Assembly (NCBI GenBank): GCA_038124645.1
Contig: JAYPCI010000003.1
Location: forward strand, 16,302-80,301
DNA from: JAYPCI01 sp038124645
Lineage (GTDB): Bacteria > Pseudomonadota > Alphaproteobacteria > Pelagibacterales > Pelagibacteraceae
Direction of reading: 5' to 3'
Length of the DNA stretch: 64,000 nucleotides
Under the pieces are notes generated by a model. That model worked only from the letters and a program-made list of their open reading frames with translations. It had not been told where the DNA came from and ran no database searches. A program made the position numbers and the translations under genes. This document shows positions 17,954 through 26,186 of this stretch, one piece after another (within the stretch, counting starts at the first letter, position 1; every line of letters starts with the position of its first letter).

Positions 17954-19272
17954 TTAAAAGATAAAGGTTTTCCTGTCGGATCTCCAAGTATTTTGCCATG
18001 CGCCATTTTAATCTCACCCGCAATAATCGTCATGGTTGGATAGCCTTTAAATGTATAGTTGTTAAATGGTGACCACTTGCATCCACTCTCTATATCTTCA
18101 TTCTTTATAGTTATTGTCTTATTTAAATCACAGATCGTAAGATCTGCATCAAATCCTTCTTTGATCTTACCTTTATTCTTGATACCAAAAATTTTAACTG
18201 GATTTTCACAGACCAGTGCAACTAACTGTTCTAATTTAATTTTACCCTCGTTCATGTGATTAAGCATAACCGGCATCAAGGTTTGCACACCTGGCATGCC
18301 CGAAGGAGAATTTGGATATTCTTTATTTTTATTCACTTTTGAATGCGGAGCGTGATCTGAACCAATAGTATCGACATAATCATTTTTTACAGCATACCAA
18401 AGTCGATCGTAATGTGGCTTGCTTCTAATTGGCGGATTCATTTGGGCAAAGGTACCTAATTGATCATAACAATCTGGTGCGTATAAAGTTAAATGTTGGG
18501 GAGTAATTTCAAAAGTAATTAAACCTTTGTTTTGAGAAAGAAAATCAACTTCCTCCTTAGTAGTGACATGTAAGATATGTGCGCGCTTACCCAATCGCTT
18601 TGCAATTTTAACAATTTTTCTAGTAGAAGCGATGGCGCACTCTTCATTTCGCCAGAGGGGATGTGTATGAACATTACCTTTTTCTATAAATCTTTTTCTT
18701 AAATTAAGCATATCTTCGTCTTCCGAGTGGACTGAAATTATTTTTGAGGTTGCTGCAAAGGCTTTTTCAATATCTTCTTCTTTGTGCACCAAAAGATTAC
18801 CGGTAGAAGAACCAGCGAATAATTTAACTCCACAACACCCCTCAACACCTTTTAAATTAGCAAGATTAGATTGATTGTCTGGAGTAGCACCAAAGTAAAA
18901 TGCATAGTTACAATACATTCTATTTTTAGCTAAAGCTAATTTTTTATTAAATTCTTCCATGCTTGAAGTTGGTGGATTAGTATTGGGCATTTCAAATACT
19001 GCGGTAATGCCCCCAGCAATAGCAGCTCTACTACCAGAATTTAAATCCTCAACATCAGCGGCTCCTGGAGGTTCTCTAAAGTGAACTTGGGTATCAATGG
19101 CTCCAGGTAACACAGTTAATCCTGAAATATCTTGAACGTTACTGCCTTTGTCTTTACTTAAAGTTCCAATCTTTTTAATCTTACCACCAGAAATACCTAA
19201 ATCCGTCTTAACAAGTTTTTTTTCAATATAACAAGAACCATTTTTTAGAATTAAATCAAAATTTTCGGACAT
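17950..19272 (-). CDS. dihydroorotase-like cyclic amidohydrolase
   Basis: A 440-residue TIM-barrel amidohydrolase of the dihydroorotase/hydantoinase family. The barrel Lys is in CCGVKLFAGSS near residue 150, the His ligands in ISVHSEDED and AHILHVTT, and the catalytic Asp in TIGSDHAPHS. The opening metal motif reads DTQVHFREP, so the first His of the usual H-x-H is Gln. I recall this reading in other alphaproteobacterial members annotated as dihydroorotase, so it may be a subgroup trait. True dihydroorotase activity (pyrimidine synthesis) is likely but unproven. The 3' end overlaps the prpE-like gene by 4 bases. Confidence 0.8.
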   Translation of the reverse strand: MSENFDLILKNGSCYIEKKLVKTDLGISGGKIKKIGTLSKDKGSNVQDISGLTVLPGAIDTQVHFREPPGAADVEDLNSGSRAAIAGGITAVFEMPNTNPPTSSMEEFNKKLALAKNRMYCNYAFYFGATPDNQSNLANLKGVEGCCGVKLFAGSSTGNLLVHKEEDIEKAFAATSKIISVHSEDEDMLNLRKRFIEKGNVHTHPLWRNEECAIASTRKIVKIAKRLGKRAHILHVTTKEEVDFLSQNKGLITFEITPQHLTLYAPDCYDQLGTFAQMNPPIRSKPHYDRLWYAVKNDYVDTIGSDHAPHSKVNKNKEYPNSPSGMPGVQTLMPVMLNHMNEGKIKLEQLVALVCENPVKIFGIKNKGKIKEGFDADLTICDLNKTITIKNEDIESGCKWSPFNNYTFKGYPTMTIIAGEIKMAHGKILGDPTGKPLSFN

Positions 19273-19310
19273 TGAATATTAAATATATTATAGTGAATTA
19301 ATTTGCAATT

Positions 19311-20201
19311 ATGGAAAAAAATCAAGTTATAATCACAAAGGATCGAGGATTAATATCAATTTCTGGAGAAGATTCGAAAGACTTTTTACAGAATTTAATC
19401 TCAAACGATATTAATAAAACAGATAATGAAAATGTAATTTTTTCTGGAATATTTACACCACAAGGTAAATATTTATTTGAGTTTTTTGTTTTAAAAAATA
19501 ATGAGCAATTTTTTCTAGAATGTTATGAAAATGACGTTATTGATCTCATTGCTTTTCTTAATAAATTTAAATTACGTTCTAAAATAACGATTGAAAATTT
19601 CTCAAAAGAATATGGAGTTGCAATTATTAGTAATGAAAAGTTTAAAGACTTACAGGCGAAACTTGACTCAAAAGGAAATGTTATAAGTTTTAGAGACAGT
19701 CCAATTTTTTTAGATCCAAGATCAAACAATCTAGGTGCTAGAATAATTTCAACAACAGAAAAATTATACCTTTCCATTAAAAAATTAGGACTTAAAACTA
19801 CAGATGGAGAGAGTTATGTTAATAAAGCTCATGAGCAAGGTATTCCTGTCACTAATCTTAACCATTTGAGAGATCAATTATTTGGTATTGAAGCAAATTT
19901 TGAAGAACTTAATGGAATAGATTTTAAAAAAGGTTGTTACATTGGTCAGGAAAATACGTCACGAATGAAATTACGTGGAAAAATTAGAAGAAAATTATTA
20001 CCCGTTACAATTATAGAAGATGACAATGACCAAGAAATTAAACTTGAAAATAATACCATAGGTAAAATTCTAATTAAAAAACCTAAAACTTTTGCATTAA
20101 TTAAATTATTTGATCCTGATATTAAGAGCTTTGCCAACAGAGAAATTCAGGCAGGAAACAAAAAATTAATTATCAATTACCCTAAATTTTTAAATTCTTA
20201 A
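19311..20201 (+). CDS. ygfZ: YgfZ/GcvT-like folate-binding protein
   Basis: A 296-residue member of the YgfZ (IbaG57) family, a folate-dependent factor supporting repair or assembly of certain iron-sulfur enzymes such as MiaB. The signature KGCYIGQENTSRMK (the K-G-C-[FY]-x-G-Q-E motif) lies near residues 205-218, with the GcvT-fold core before it (FLQNLISNDI, GIFTPQGKYLFEFFV). It is shorter at the C-terminus than E. coli YgfZ, as usual in alphaproteobacteria. It converges on the carbonic-anhydrase-like gene with a 20-base overlap. Confidence 0.88.
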   Translation: MEKNQVIITKDRGLISISGEDSKDFLQNLISNDINKTDNENVIFSGIFTPQGKYLFEFFVLKNNEQFFLECYENDVIDLIAFLNKFKLRSKITIENFSKEYGVAIISNEKFKDLQAKLDSKGNVISFRDSPIFLDPRSNNLGARIISTTEKLYLSIKKLGLKTTDGESYVNKAHEQGIPVTNLNHLRDQLFGIEANFEELNGIDFKKGCYIGQENTSRMKLRGKIRRKLLPVTIIEDDNDQEIKLENNTIGKILIKKPKTFALIKLFDPDIKSFANREIQAGNKKLIINYPKFLNS

Positions 20202-20604
20202 TTCTCCCTCTTAAATCAATAATTAAAGTTTCTAGTTTTAGTTTAGGAAAATTTTTTTTTAGTCTCTTTTTTAAGGATTTAAATGCCATATGGTGTATTT
20301 TAAATTCCTCAGTTTGGTTTAATTCCTTTTTATTTACAGCAATTTTGGCAGCTCCACAATCTTGATGGTTGATTGCTATAAGTTTTTTAATTTTATGTAA
20401 TTTTATCGAAGTGGCTAAATTATCAATAAATGTTTTATGCCATTGATTAAATTTTTTTGCCGTTACCCCTATCGCGGCGCCGGCAATTGTAAAGGCGCTG
20501 TATTGCCCAGAAAGTTTTCTTCTTTTTAAATATTGTTGCACTAATGGTTGAAAGCGTGGATCGATACACGAAAGCACCATTGCTTTATATTGTTTTACCA
20601 TCAA
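20182..20604 (-). CDS. small beta-carbonic-anhydrase-like zinc protein
   Basis: A 140-residue protein with the beta-carbonic anhydrase zinc site in miniature: SCIDPRF (C-x-D-x-R) near residues 12-18 and NHQDCGAAK (H-x-x-C) near residues 78-86. The usual family member is about 200 residues or more; here the C-terminal strands and helices are mostly missing. It might hydrate CO2, or it might be one of the cut-down paralogues of unknown role. The start has two Met codons (20604, 20601). The 3' end overlaps ygfZ by 20 bases. Confidence 0.7.
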   Translation of the reverse strand: MMVKQYKAMVLSCIDPRFQPLVQQYLKRRKLSGQYSAFTIAGAAIGVTAKKFNQWHKTFIDNLATSIKLHKIKKLIAINHQDCGAAKIAVNKKELNQTEEFKIHHMAFKSLKKRLKKNFPKLKLETLIIDLRGRIKNLKI

Positions 20605-20612
20605 AGAAAAAA

Positions 20613-21629
20613 TTAATAATACTTAGGTTTAACAAAATAATCCATTCGATCAACTGTTTTTATATCGAAAGATATTTTTTTTTGGTCACGTTCAACTTCT
20701 AATTTGAGTGGTGTCCCTGGTCCACCGAAAGACCAAGCGGTTAAATAAAATTCTTTGATTGAATTTATATTAACACCGTTCACGGAGAGAATAATATCAT
20801 TTGGCATGACCCCGGCTTTTGCGGCAGGTCCATTTTCACTGACACGAGTGATATTCACTCTACCGGTGCTATCGTCTGAAGTGAGACCCATATAAGGATT
20901 AATTTTTGTAGTTCTTCTACCGTTTTTAATTAAATCAGAAAAAATTGGTTTTAAAATATTAATTGGCACAAATAAATTTCCAGGCGATTGGATGCCTGGT
21001 ACTGACTCTTGAACATACAAGGAACCGATGCCAACTACCTCACCAAATTCATTTAATAAAGGTGTACCTGCCCAAGATTGATTCATTGGATAAGTATAAA
21101 TAGGTTTTTCTAAATAGTATTCCCACCAACCCGCGAAGGATCTTCGTGAGACTGCTTTAGCTCCAGAACCTTGACCTTGATCTGGAAAAGGCATTACAAA
21201 TAATAAATCTTGATCGGTAATTGTATCTGAGTCCCCTAAATTTAAAGGTTCAAGTCTCATAGGCAAAATAGTTTTTAAAATTCCAAAACCCGAACTATGA
21301 TCGTAAGCAACTAAATCACCTGGGACTGCTTTGCCATCGGGTAAAGCTATTTCTATTTGTTCAGCTTCAACCACAATATAACCAATCGTCAAAATATGTT
21401 TGTTGTCAATCACAACACCTGTACCTCTTCTCACCGTTCCTAATGAACCAGCGGTTCGAGCGTTATCAGGAACAATGCTGGTGATCCTAACGATTGATTT
21501 ATAAATCTTTTCAAACTGTTCTTGGGTTTCAATTTTCTTTTTTTCCTGTGCTAAGATGAATTGTGTGAAAAATATTAAAATTAAATTTAGAAAAAGTAAT
21601 TTTTGAAGGTAATTTAAATATCTTACCAT
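20613..21629 (-). CDS. HtrA-like PDZ protein lacking the protease triad (pseudoprotease)
   Basis: A 338-residue exported protein with a trypsin-like domain and a C-terminal PDZ domain (residues about 240-325, including GPAAKAGVMPNDIILSVNGV). A hydrophobic signal segment (LLFLNLILIFFTQFILA) is near the N-terminus. Aligned by eye with DegP, the His position in TNNHVV reads TIGYIV, the Asp position in SDIAL reads SGFGIL, and the Ser position in GNSGG reads SWAGT. All three triad residues are absent. It therefore looks like a non-proteolytic periplasmic binding or chaperone protein. It is 8 bases upstream of the carbonic-anhydrase-like gene. Confidence 0.82.
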   Translation of the reverse strand: MVRYLNYLQKLLFLNLILIFFTQFILAQEKKKIETQEQFEKIYKSIVRITSIVPDNARTAGSLGTVRRGTGVVIDNKHILTIGYIVVEAEQIEIALPDGKAVPGDLVAYDHSSGFGILKTILPMRLEPLNLGDSDTITDQDLLFVMPFPDQGQGSGAKAVSRRSFAGWWEYYLEKPIYTYPMNQSWAGTPLLNEFGEVVGIGSLYVQESVPGIQSPGNLFVPINILKPIFSDLIKNGRRTTKINPYMGLTSDDSTGRVNITRVSENGPAAKAGVMPNDIILSVNGVNINSIKEFYLTAWSFGGPGTPLKLEVERDQKKISFDIKTVDRMDYFVKPKYY

Positions 21630-21693
21630 AGCAAAATTATACTCCTCTCTTGGGTTGTAAATAAGCTCTAAATTAGATTGTGTATAAACGATT

Positions 21694-21777
21694 TGGTGCG
21701 GTCGGAGAGACTCGAACTCTCACGGGAAACCCACACGCCCCTCAAGCGTGCCTGTCTACCAATTTCAGCACGACCGC
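21694..21777 (-). tRNA. tRNA-Leu (anticodon GAG)
   Basis: A class II tRNA with the acceptor pair GCGGTCG/CGACCGC, discriminator A and encoded CCA. The anticodon stem CACGC/GCGTG encloses the loop TTGAGGG, giving anticodon GAG. A variable arm and the T-loop GTTCGAGTC follow. Confidence 0.95.
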
Positions 21778-21787
21778 ATTAAGCCTT

Positions 21788-21815
21788 TAATTATGCGACA
21801 ATAAGATAATGACAA
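21788..21815 (-). promoter_or_regulatory. probable promoter of tRNA-Leu
   Basis: On the minus strand, TTGTCA and TAATTA are spaced by 16 bases and end about 10 bases before the mature tRNA 5' end. Confidence 0.55.
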
Positions 21816-21846
21816 TTTAAGTTCAAGTTGATAGATTGGAATAAGT

Positions 21847-22836
21847 ATGTCTACACAGTTTGGTTTAAATGGAAAGGCAAATGGAATTTTAAGAAAAATT
21901 TCCAAAGTAATTCCCGAAGTGGAATTAAAAGTTCATTTACCGCTTATAGAAAGAATCAATCAATTAAAAAAAGAGAAAAACGCCATTATTCTGGCTCACA
22001 ATTATCAAACACCCGAAATTTATCATGGGGTAGCTGACATCAAGGCTGACTCGTTAGCGCTGGCAGTTGAAGCTTCTAAAACTTCAGCGGATATTATTAT
22101 TTTATGCGGTGTGCATTTCATGGCTGAAACAGCAAAACTAATGAACCCAGAAAAAAAAGTTTTAATACCAGATTTACAGGCCGGCTGCTCTCTGTCCTCT
22201 TCCATCACAGGGGAAGATGTAAGAATGTTAAAAAAACAATATCCAGGCGTGCCTGTCGTATCCTATGTAAATACTTCTGCAGATGTTAAAGCTGAGACCG
22301 ATATTTGTTGTACTTCCGCCAATGCTGTAAAAGTTGTTGAATCGCTTAAAACTGACAAAGTGATTTTCTTACCTGACCATTACCTTGCAAAATATGTTGC
22401 TTCTAAAACAAAAACTAAAATTATTTCTTGGAAGGGTACTTGTATAGTGCATGAACAATTTACTGCTAAAGAAATTGAAGATATCAAAAAAGCCAATCCA
22501 GATATAAAAATTATTGCTCATCCAGAGTGTCCGCCCGATGTAATCAAAGCTTCAGATTATACAGGTTCAACATCAGGTATGATTAATTATGTAACACAAA
22601 ACCAACCTAAAAAAGTTATGTTAGTCACAGAATGTTCAATGAGTGACAATGTTCAAATTGATAATCCAAATGTAGAGTTTGTAAAACCTTGCAATCTTTG
22701 CCCTTACATGAAAAAAATTACTTTGAAAAAAATTTTAAGTTGTTTAGAAGAAGAAACAAACGAGATCAAAATTGATCCTAGAATTGCTAATGCCGCAAGA
22801 GCTTCAGTATTAAGAATGACCGAAATTGGTCGTTAA
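21847..22836 (+). CDS. nadA: quinolinate synthase A
   Basis: A 329-residue NadA, the [4Fe-4S] enzyme that condenses iminoaspartate with dihydroxyacetone phosphate to quinolinate in NAD synthesis. Visible blocks include [23 protein letters not shown] (substrate binding), the first cluster Cys in [12 protein letters not shown], the second in VTECSMSDN, and the third in [16 protein letters not shown]. nadC follows directly. No nadB is in the window, so the iminoaspartate source must lie elsewhere. Confidence 0.96.
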   Translation: MSTQFGLNGKANGILRKISKVIPEVELKVHLPLIERINQLKKEKNAIILAHNYQTPEIYHGVADIKADSLALAVEASKTSADIIILCGVHFMAETAKLMNPEKKVLIPDLQAGCSLSSSITGEDVRMLKKQYPGVPVVSYVNTSADVKAETDICCTSANAVKVVESLKTDKVIFLPDHYLAKYVASKTKTKIISWKGTCIVHEQFTAKEIEDIKKANPDIKIIAHPECPPDVIKASDYTGSTSGMINYVTQNQPKKVMLVTECSMSDNVQIDNPNVEFVKPCNLCPYMKKITLKKILSCLEEETNEIKIDPRIANAARASVLRMTEIGR

Positions 22837-22840
22837 GTCA

Positions 22841-23674
22841 GTGCCAACAATAAATAAAAAGTACATTTATTCCACTGTAAAAAGAGCACTCCAGGAAGAT
22901 TTATATCCTCGAGGAGATATAACTACTAATTTATTAGCTTTAAAAAATAAAAAAATAACAGCCAAGATAATTGCCAAACAAGATGGGATTATTGCGGGTT
23001 TAGATTTTTGTGAAGCAGCTTTTAGAATTATAGGAAAAGAGACAAAGTTTAAAAAAAGAACTCAAGATGGCAAAAAAATAAAAAAGAATAAAGTTATTGC
23101 TGAAATCAAAGCTACAATCAAAACAATTTTAATAGCAGAAAGAACAGCATTAAATTTTCTAAATCATGCCTCTGGCATAGCTACTTTAACCAATCAATTT
23201 GTAAAAAAAGTTGGAAAGAAAACAAAAATTTGCTGTACCAGAAAAACAACCCCAAACCTGAGACTATTAGAAAAATATGCGGTTAAAAAAGGTGGTGGTT
23301 ATAATCATAGATATAACTTAAGTGATGAAGTTCTTATTAAGGATAATCACATAACTGCTACCGGTAATCTAAGAAATTTAATTAAAAAAGCTATTAAAAC
23401 CAAAAAGACTATTACTGTTGAAATTGAAAATATCGCTCAGCTCAAACAAGTTATTGGTTTAAAATTTAAAAGAATTTTGTTTGATAATATGAATACTAAG
23501 TTATTAAAGAAATGTTTAAGATTATGTAAAAATAAATATCAAACTGAATATTCAGGAAATGCTAAGCTTGATAATGTCACCAAAATTTCAAGGACTGGTG
23601 TCAGTAGAATTTCAATCGGTTCGCTAACACATAGTTTTAAAGCTTTCGACTCTAGTTTAAGTTTAACTTCTTAA
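22841..23674 (+). CDS. nadC: nicotinate-nucleotide pyrophosphorylase (quinolinate phosphoribosyltransferase)
   Basis: A NadC of about 277 residues converting quinolinate and PRPP to nicotinate mononucleotide. Family blocks are EDLYPRGDITTNLL near the N-terminus, ERTALNFLNHASGIAT, CCTRKTTPNLRLLEKYAVKKGGG, the DEVLIKDNHI motif, and GVSRISIGSLTHS at the end. A TTG at 22826 is in frame inside nadA, but I prefer the GTG at 22841, just after the nadA stop (VPTINKKYI). The 3' end overlaps ppdK by 12 bases in convergent orientation. Confidence 0.94.
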   Translation: MPTINKKYIYSTVKRALQEDLYPRGDITTNLLALKNKKITAKIIAKQDGIIAGLDFCEAAFRIIGKETKFKKRTQDGKKIKKNKVIAEIKATIKTILIAERTALNFLNHASGIATLTNQFVKKVGKKTKICCTRKTTPNLRLLEKYAVKKGGGYNHRYNLSDEVLIKDNHITATGNLRNLIKKAIKTKKTITVEIENIAQLKQVIGLKFKRILFDNMNTKLLKKCLRLCKNKYQTEYSGNAKLDNVTKISRTGVSRISIGSLTHSFKAFDSSLSLTS

Positions 23675-26186
23675 AGCGGCTTGAGCGGCTGCCAATCTTG
23701 CCACAGGCACCCTGAAAGGTGAACAAGAAACATAGTTAAGGCCAGCTTTGGCACAGAAGTGAATACTGTTAGGATCTCCACCATGTTCACCACATATACC
23801 TAATTTTAGTTTTTTATTATTTTGTTTTCCTCTTTTGGATGCTAACTCAACTAATTCCCCGACTCCATCTTGATCAATACTTACAAACGGATCAATTTCA
23901 AAAACTTTATTGTTTATATAGTCATTTAAAAATTTTCCAGAATCGTCTCTGCTAATTCCAAGTGTTGTTTGAGTTAAGTCATTTGTACCAAAACTAAAAA
24001 AATCTGCATATTTTGAGATTGCTTTTGCTTGTAGAGCTGCTCTTGGTAATTCAATCATAGTACCAACCATATAATCTATCTTTAAATTGTTTGCTTTTTG
24101 GATTTCATGAGCGATACGATCAACGAGCGCTCTCATTATCTTAAGTTCTGTATCTGTTGAAACTAGTGGTATCATAATCTCAGGAAAAGCAGATTTTACT
24201 TTTTCTTTTTTTAATTCAACCAAAGCATCAAAAATAGCTCGGCACTGCATCTCGTAAATTTCAGGATANNNNNNNNNNNNNNNNNNNNNNNNNNNNNNNN
24301 NNNNNNNNNNNNNNNNNNNNNNNNNNNNNNNNNNNNNNNNNNNNNNNNNNNNNNNNNNNNNNNNNNNNTTTATCCAGTGCACTACTTCGATCTTCTCGAG
24401 TTTTAGATAAAATCATTTGTCTTACAGATAAAATTCTTTTTTCATCAAAAAACATATGCTCAGTTCTACAAAGTCCAATACCCTCTGCCCCAAAATCTCT
24501 TGCAGTTTTTGTATCGTTTGGCGTCTCCGCATTAGTTCTAACCTTTAATTTTCTAAATTCATCTGACCATTTCATAATGATAGAAAAATCTCCCGAAATA
24601 TCAGGTTTAACTGTTGGCACATATCCAAGCATGACCTTACCACTGCCGCCATCGATCGTAATGATATCGCCCTCTTTGATCTCGATGTCTCCTGCTTTGA
24701 AAAGTTTTGACTCATAATCGATAGTAATTTCACTAGAACCTGAAACACAAGGACGCCCCATGCCTCTCGCCACAACTGCAGCATGGCTGGTCATTCCGCC
24801 TCTTGCGGTCAAGATGCCTCTGGCTGCATGCATCCCATGAATATCTTCAGGTGAAGTCTCAACTCTCACTAATATTGTATCTTGTTTCATTTCATTCAAA
24901 CGTTCAGCTTCGTCAGCAGAAAAAACTACTTTTCCGCTGGCAGCTCCAGGTGAAGCTGGAAGTCCGCTTGCAATTATTTTTTTCTCGACTTTGTCGTCAA
25001 GCGTTGGATGTAATAAAGTATCCAAAGTATTTGGATCTACTCTCAGGATAGCTTCTTTTTTTGATATCAATTTTTCTTTTACCATATCAACAGCAATTTT
25101 AATTGCAGCTTTAGCTGTTCTTTTGCCTGAACGCGTTTGTAACATCCACAATTTATTATTCTCAACTGTAAACTCGATATCTTGCATGTCTTTATAATGT
25201 TTTTCTAATTTCAAAAATATTTTTCTTAGTTCACTAAATACTTTAGGCATAGTCTCTTCCATTGAGGGTTCTGTTGCTTTAGCTTCTAACTTAGCTTGCT
25301 TAGTAATGTATTGTGGTGTTCTTGTACCAGCTACAACATCTTCACCCTGAGCATTAATTAAATACTCACCGAAAAAATGATTTTCACCCGTAGACGGATT
25401 TCTCGTAAAGGCTACTCCAGTTGCACAATTATTTCCCATATTGCCAAATACCATTGCCTGCACATTAACAGCCGTTCCCCAATGATCTGGGATTTGATTT
25501 AATTTTCTATAAGTTTTTGCTCTCTGACTTTCCCAAGACAAAAAAACAGCACTGATAGCTCCATACAATTGCTCTTCAACATTTTGTGGAAAATCTATTT
25601 TTGCTTTTTGTTTAACGATATCTTTGAAATTTTTAATTAAATCATCCCAATCTTGTTCATTTAAATCTGTATCTAAAAGAACCCCTTTGGTTAATTTAAA
25701 ATTATCAATGGTCTCTTCAAAGTAATGTCCGTCTACTCCCAAAACAACATTACTATACATTTGAATAAATCGACGGTAGCTATCTTTGGCAAATCTCCCA
25801 TTCGTAGTTTTATTTTTTAAAGCTGCAACGGTTTTATCATTCAGTCCTAAATTTAAAATAGTATCCATCATACCCGGCATTGAAATCCTTGCTCCTGATC
25901 TTACTGAAACCAATAATGGATTATTTAGATCACCAAATTTTTTCTTTGTAATTTTTTCGATTTGTTTTAACTCGCTTTTAATGCTTGTCAGAATTGTTTT
26001 TGGTAACTGTTTCTTGTTTTTGTAAAATAAATCACAAACAGCTGTTGAAATAGTAAAGCCTGGGGGAACGGGAAGTCCCAATCTTCCCATTTCCGCTAAA
26101 TTAGCTCCTTTGCCACCTAGGATCTCTTTAGGTTTTTTTAACTTCTTGATTGCTTTATCTGTAAATGAAAATACTAATTTTTTCAC
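23663..26186 (-). CDS. ppdK: pyruvate, phosphate dikinase (contains gap)
   Basis: Interconverts pyruvate, ATP and phosphate with PEP, AMP and pyrophosphate. In SAR11-type metabolism it can stand in for pyruvate kinase or feed gluconeogenesis. The N-terminal ATP-grasp domain (LGGKGANLAEMGRLGLPVPPGF), the swivelling His domain (GGMTSHAAVVARGMGRPCVSG) and the C-terminal PEP domain (CGEHGGDP, ending FRVPVARLAAAQAAL) are all present. A 100-N run (24269-24368) falls between SSALDK and YPEIYEMQ and shifts the apparent frame. Roughly 65-90 residues of the PEP barrel are missing. The gene is best read as one intact enzyme. Its ATG overlaps the glyS stop by 1 base. Confidence 0.9.
24269..24368. other. 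assembly gap of 100 N inside ppdK
   Basis: Exactly 100 N with unrelated flanks. The two gene halves are in different frames across it, and family length suggests about 200-270 real bases, so the N count is a placeholder. Confidence 0.9.
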
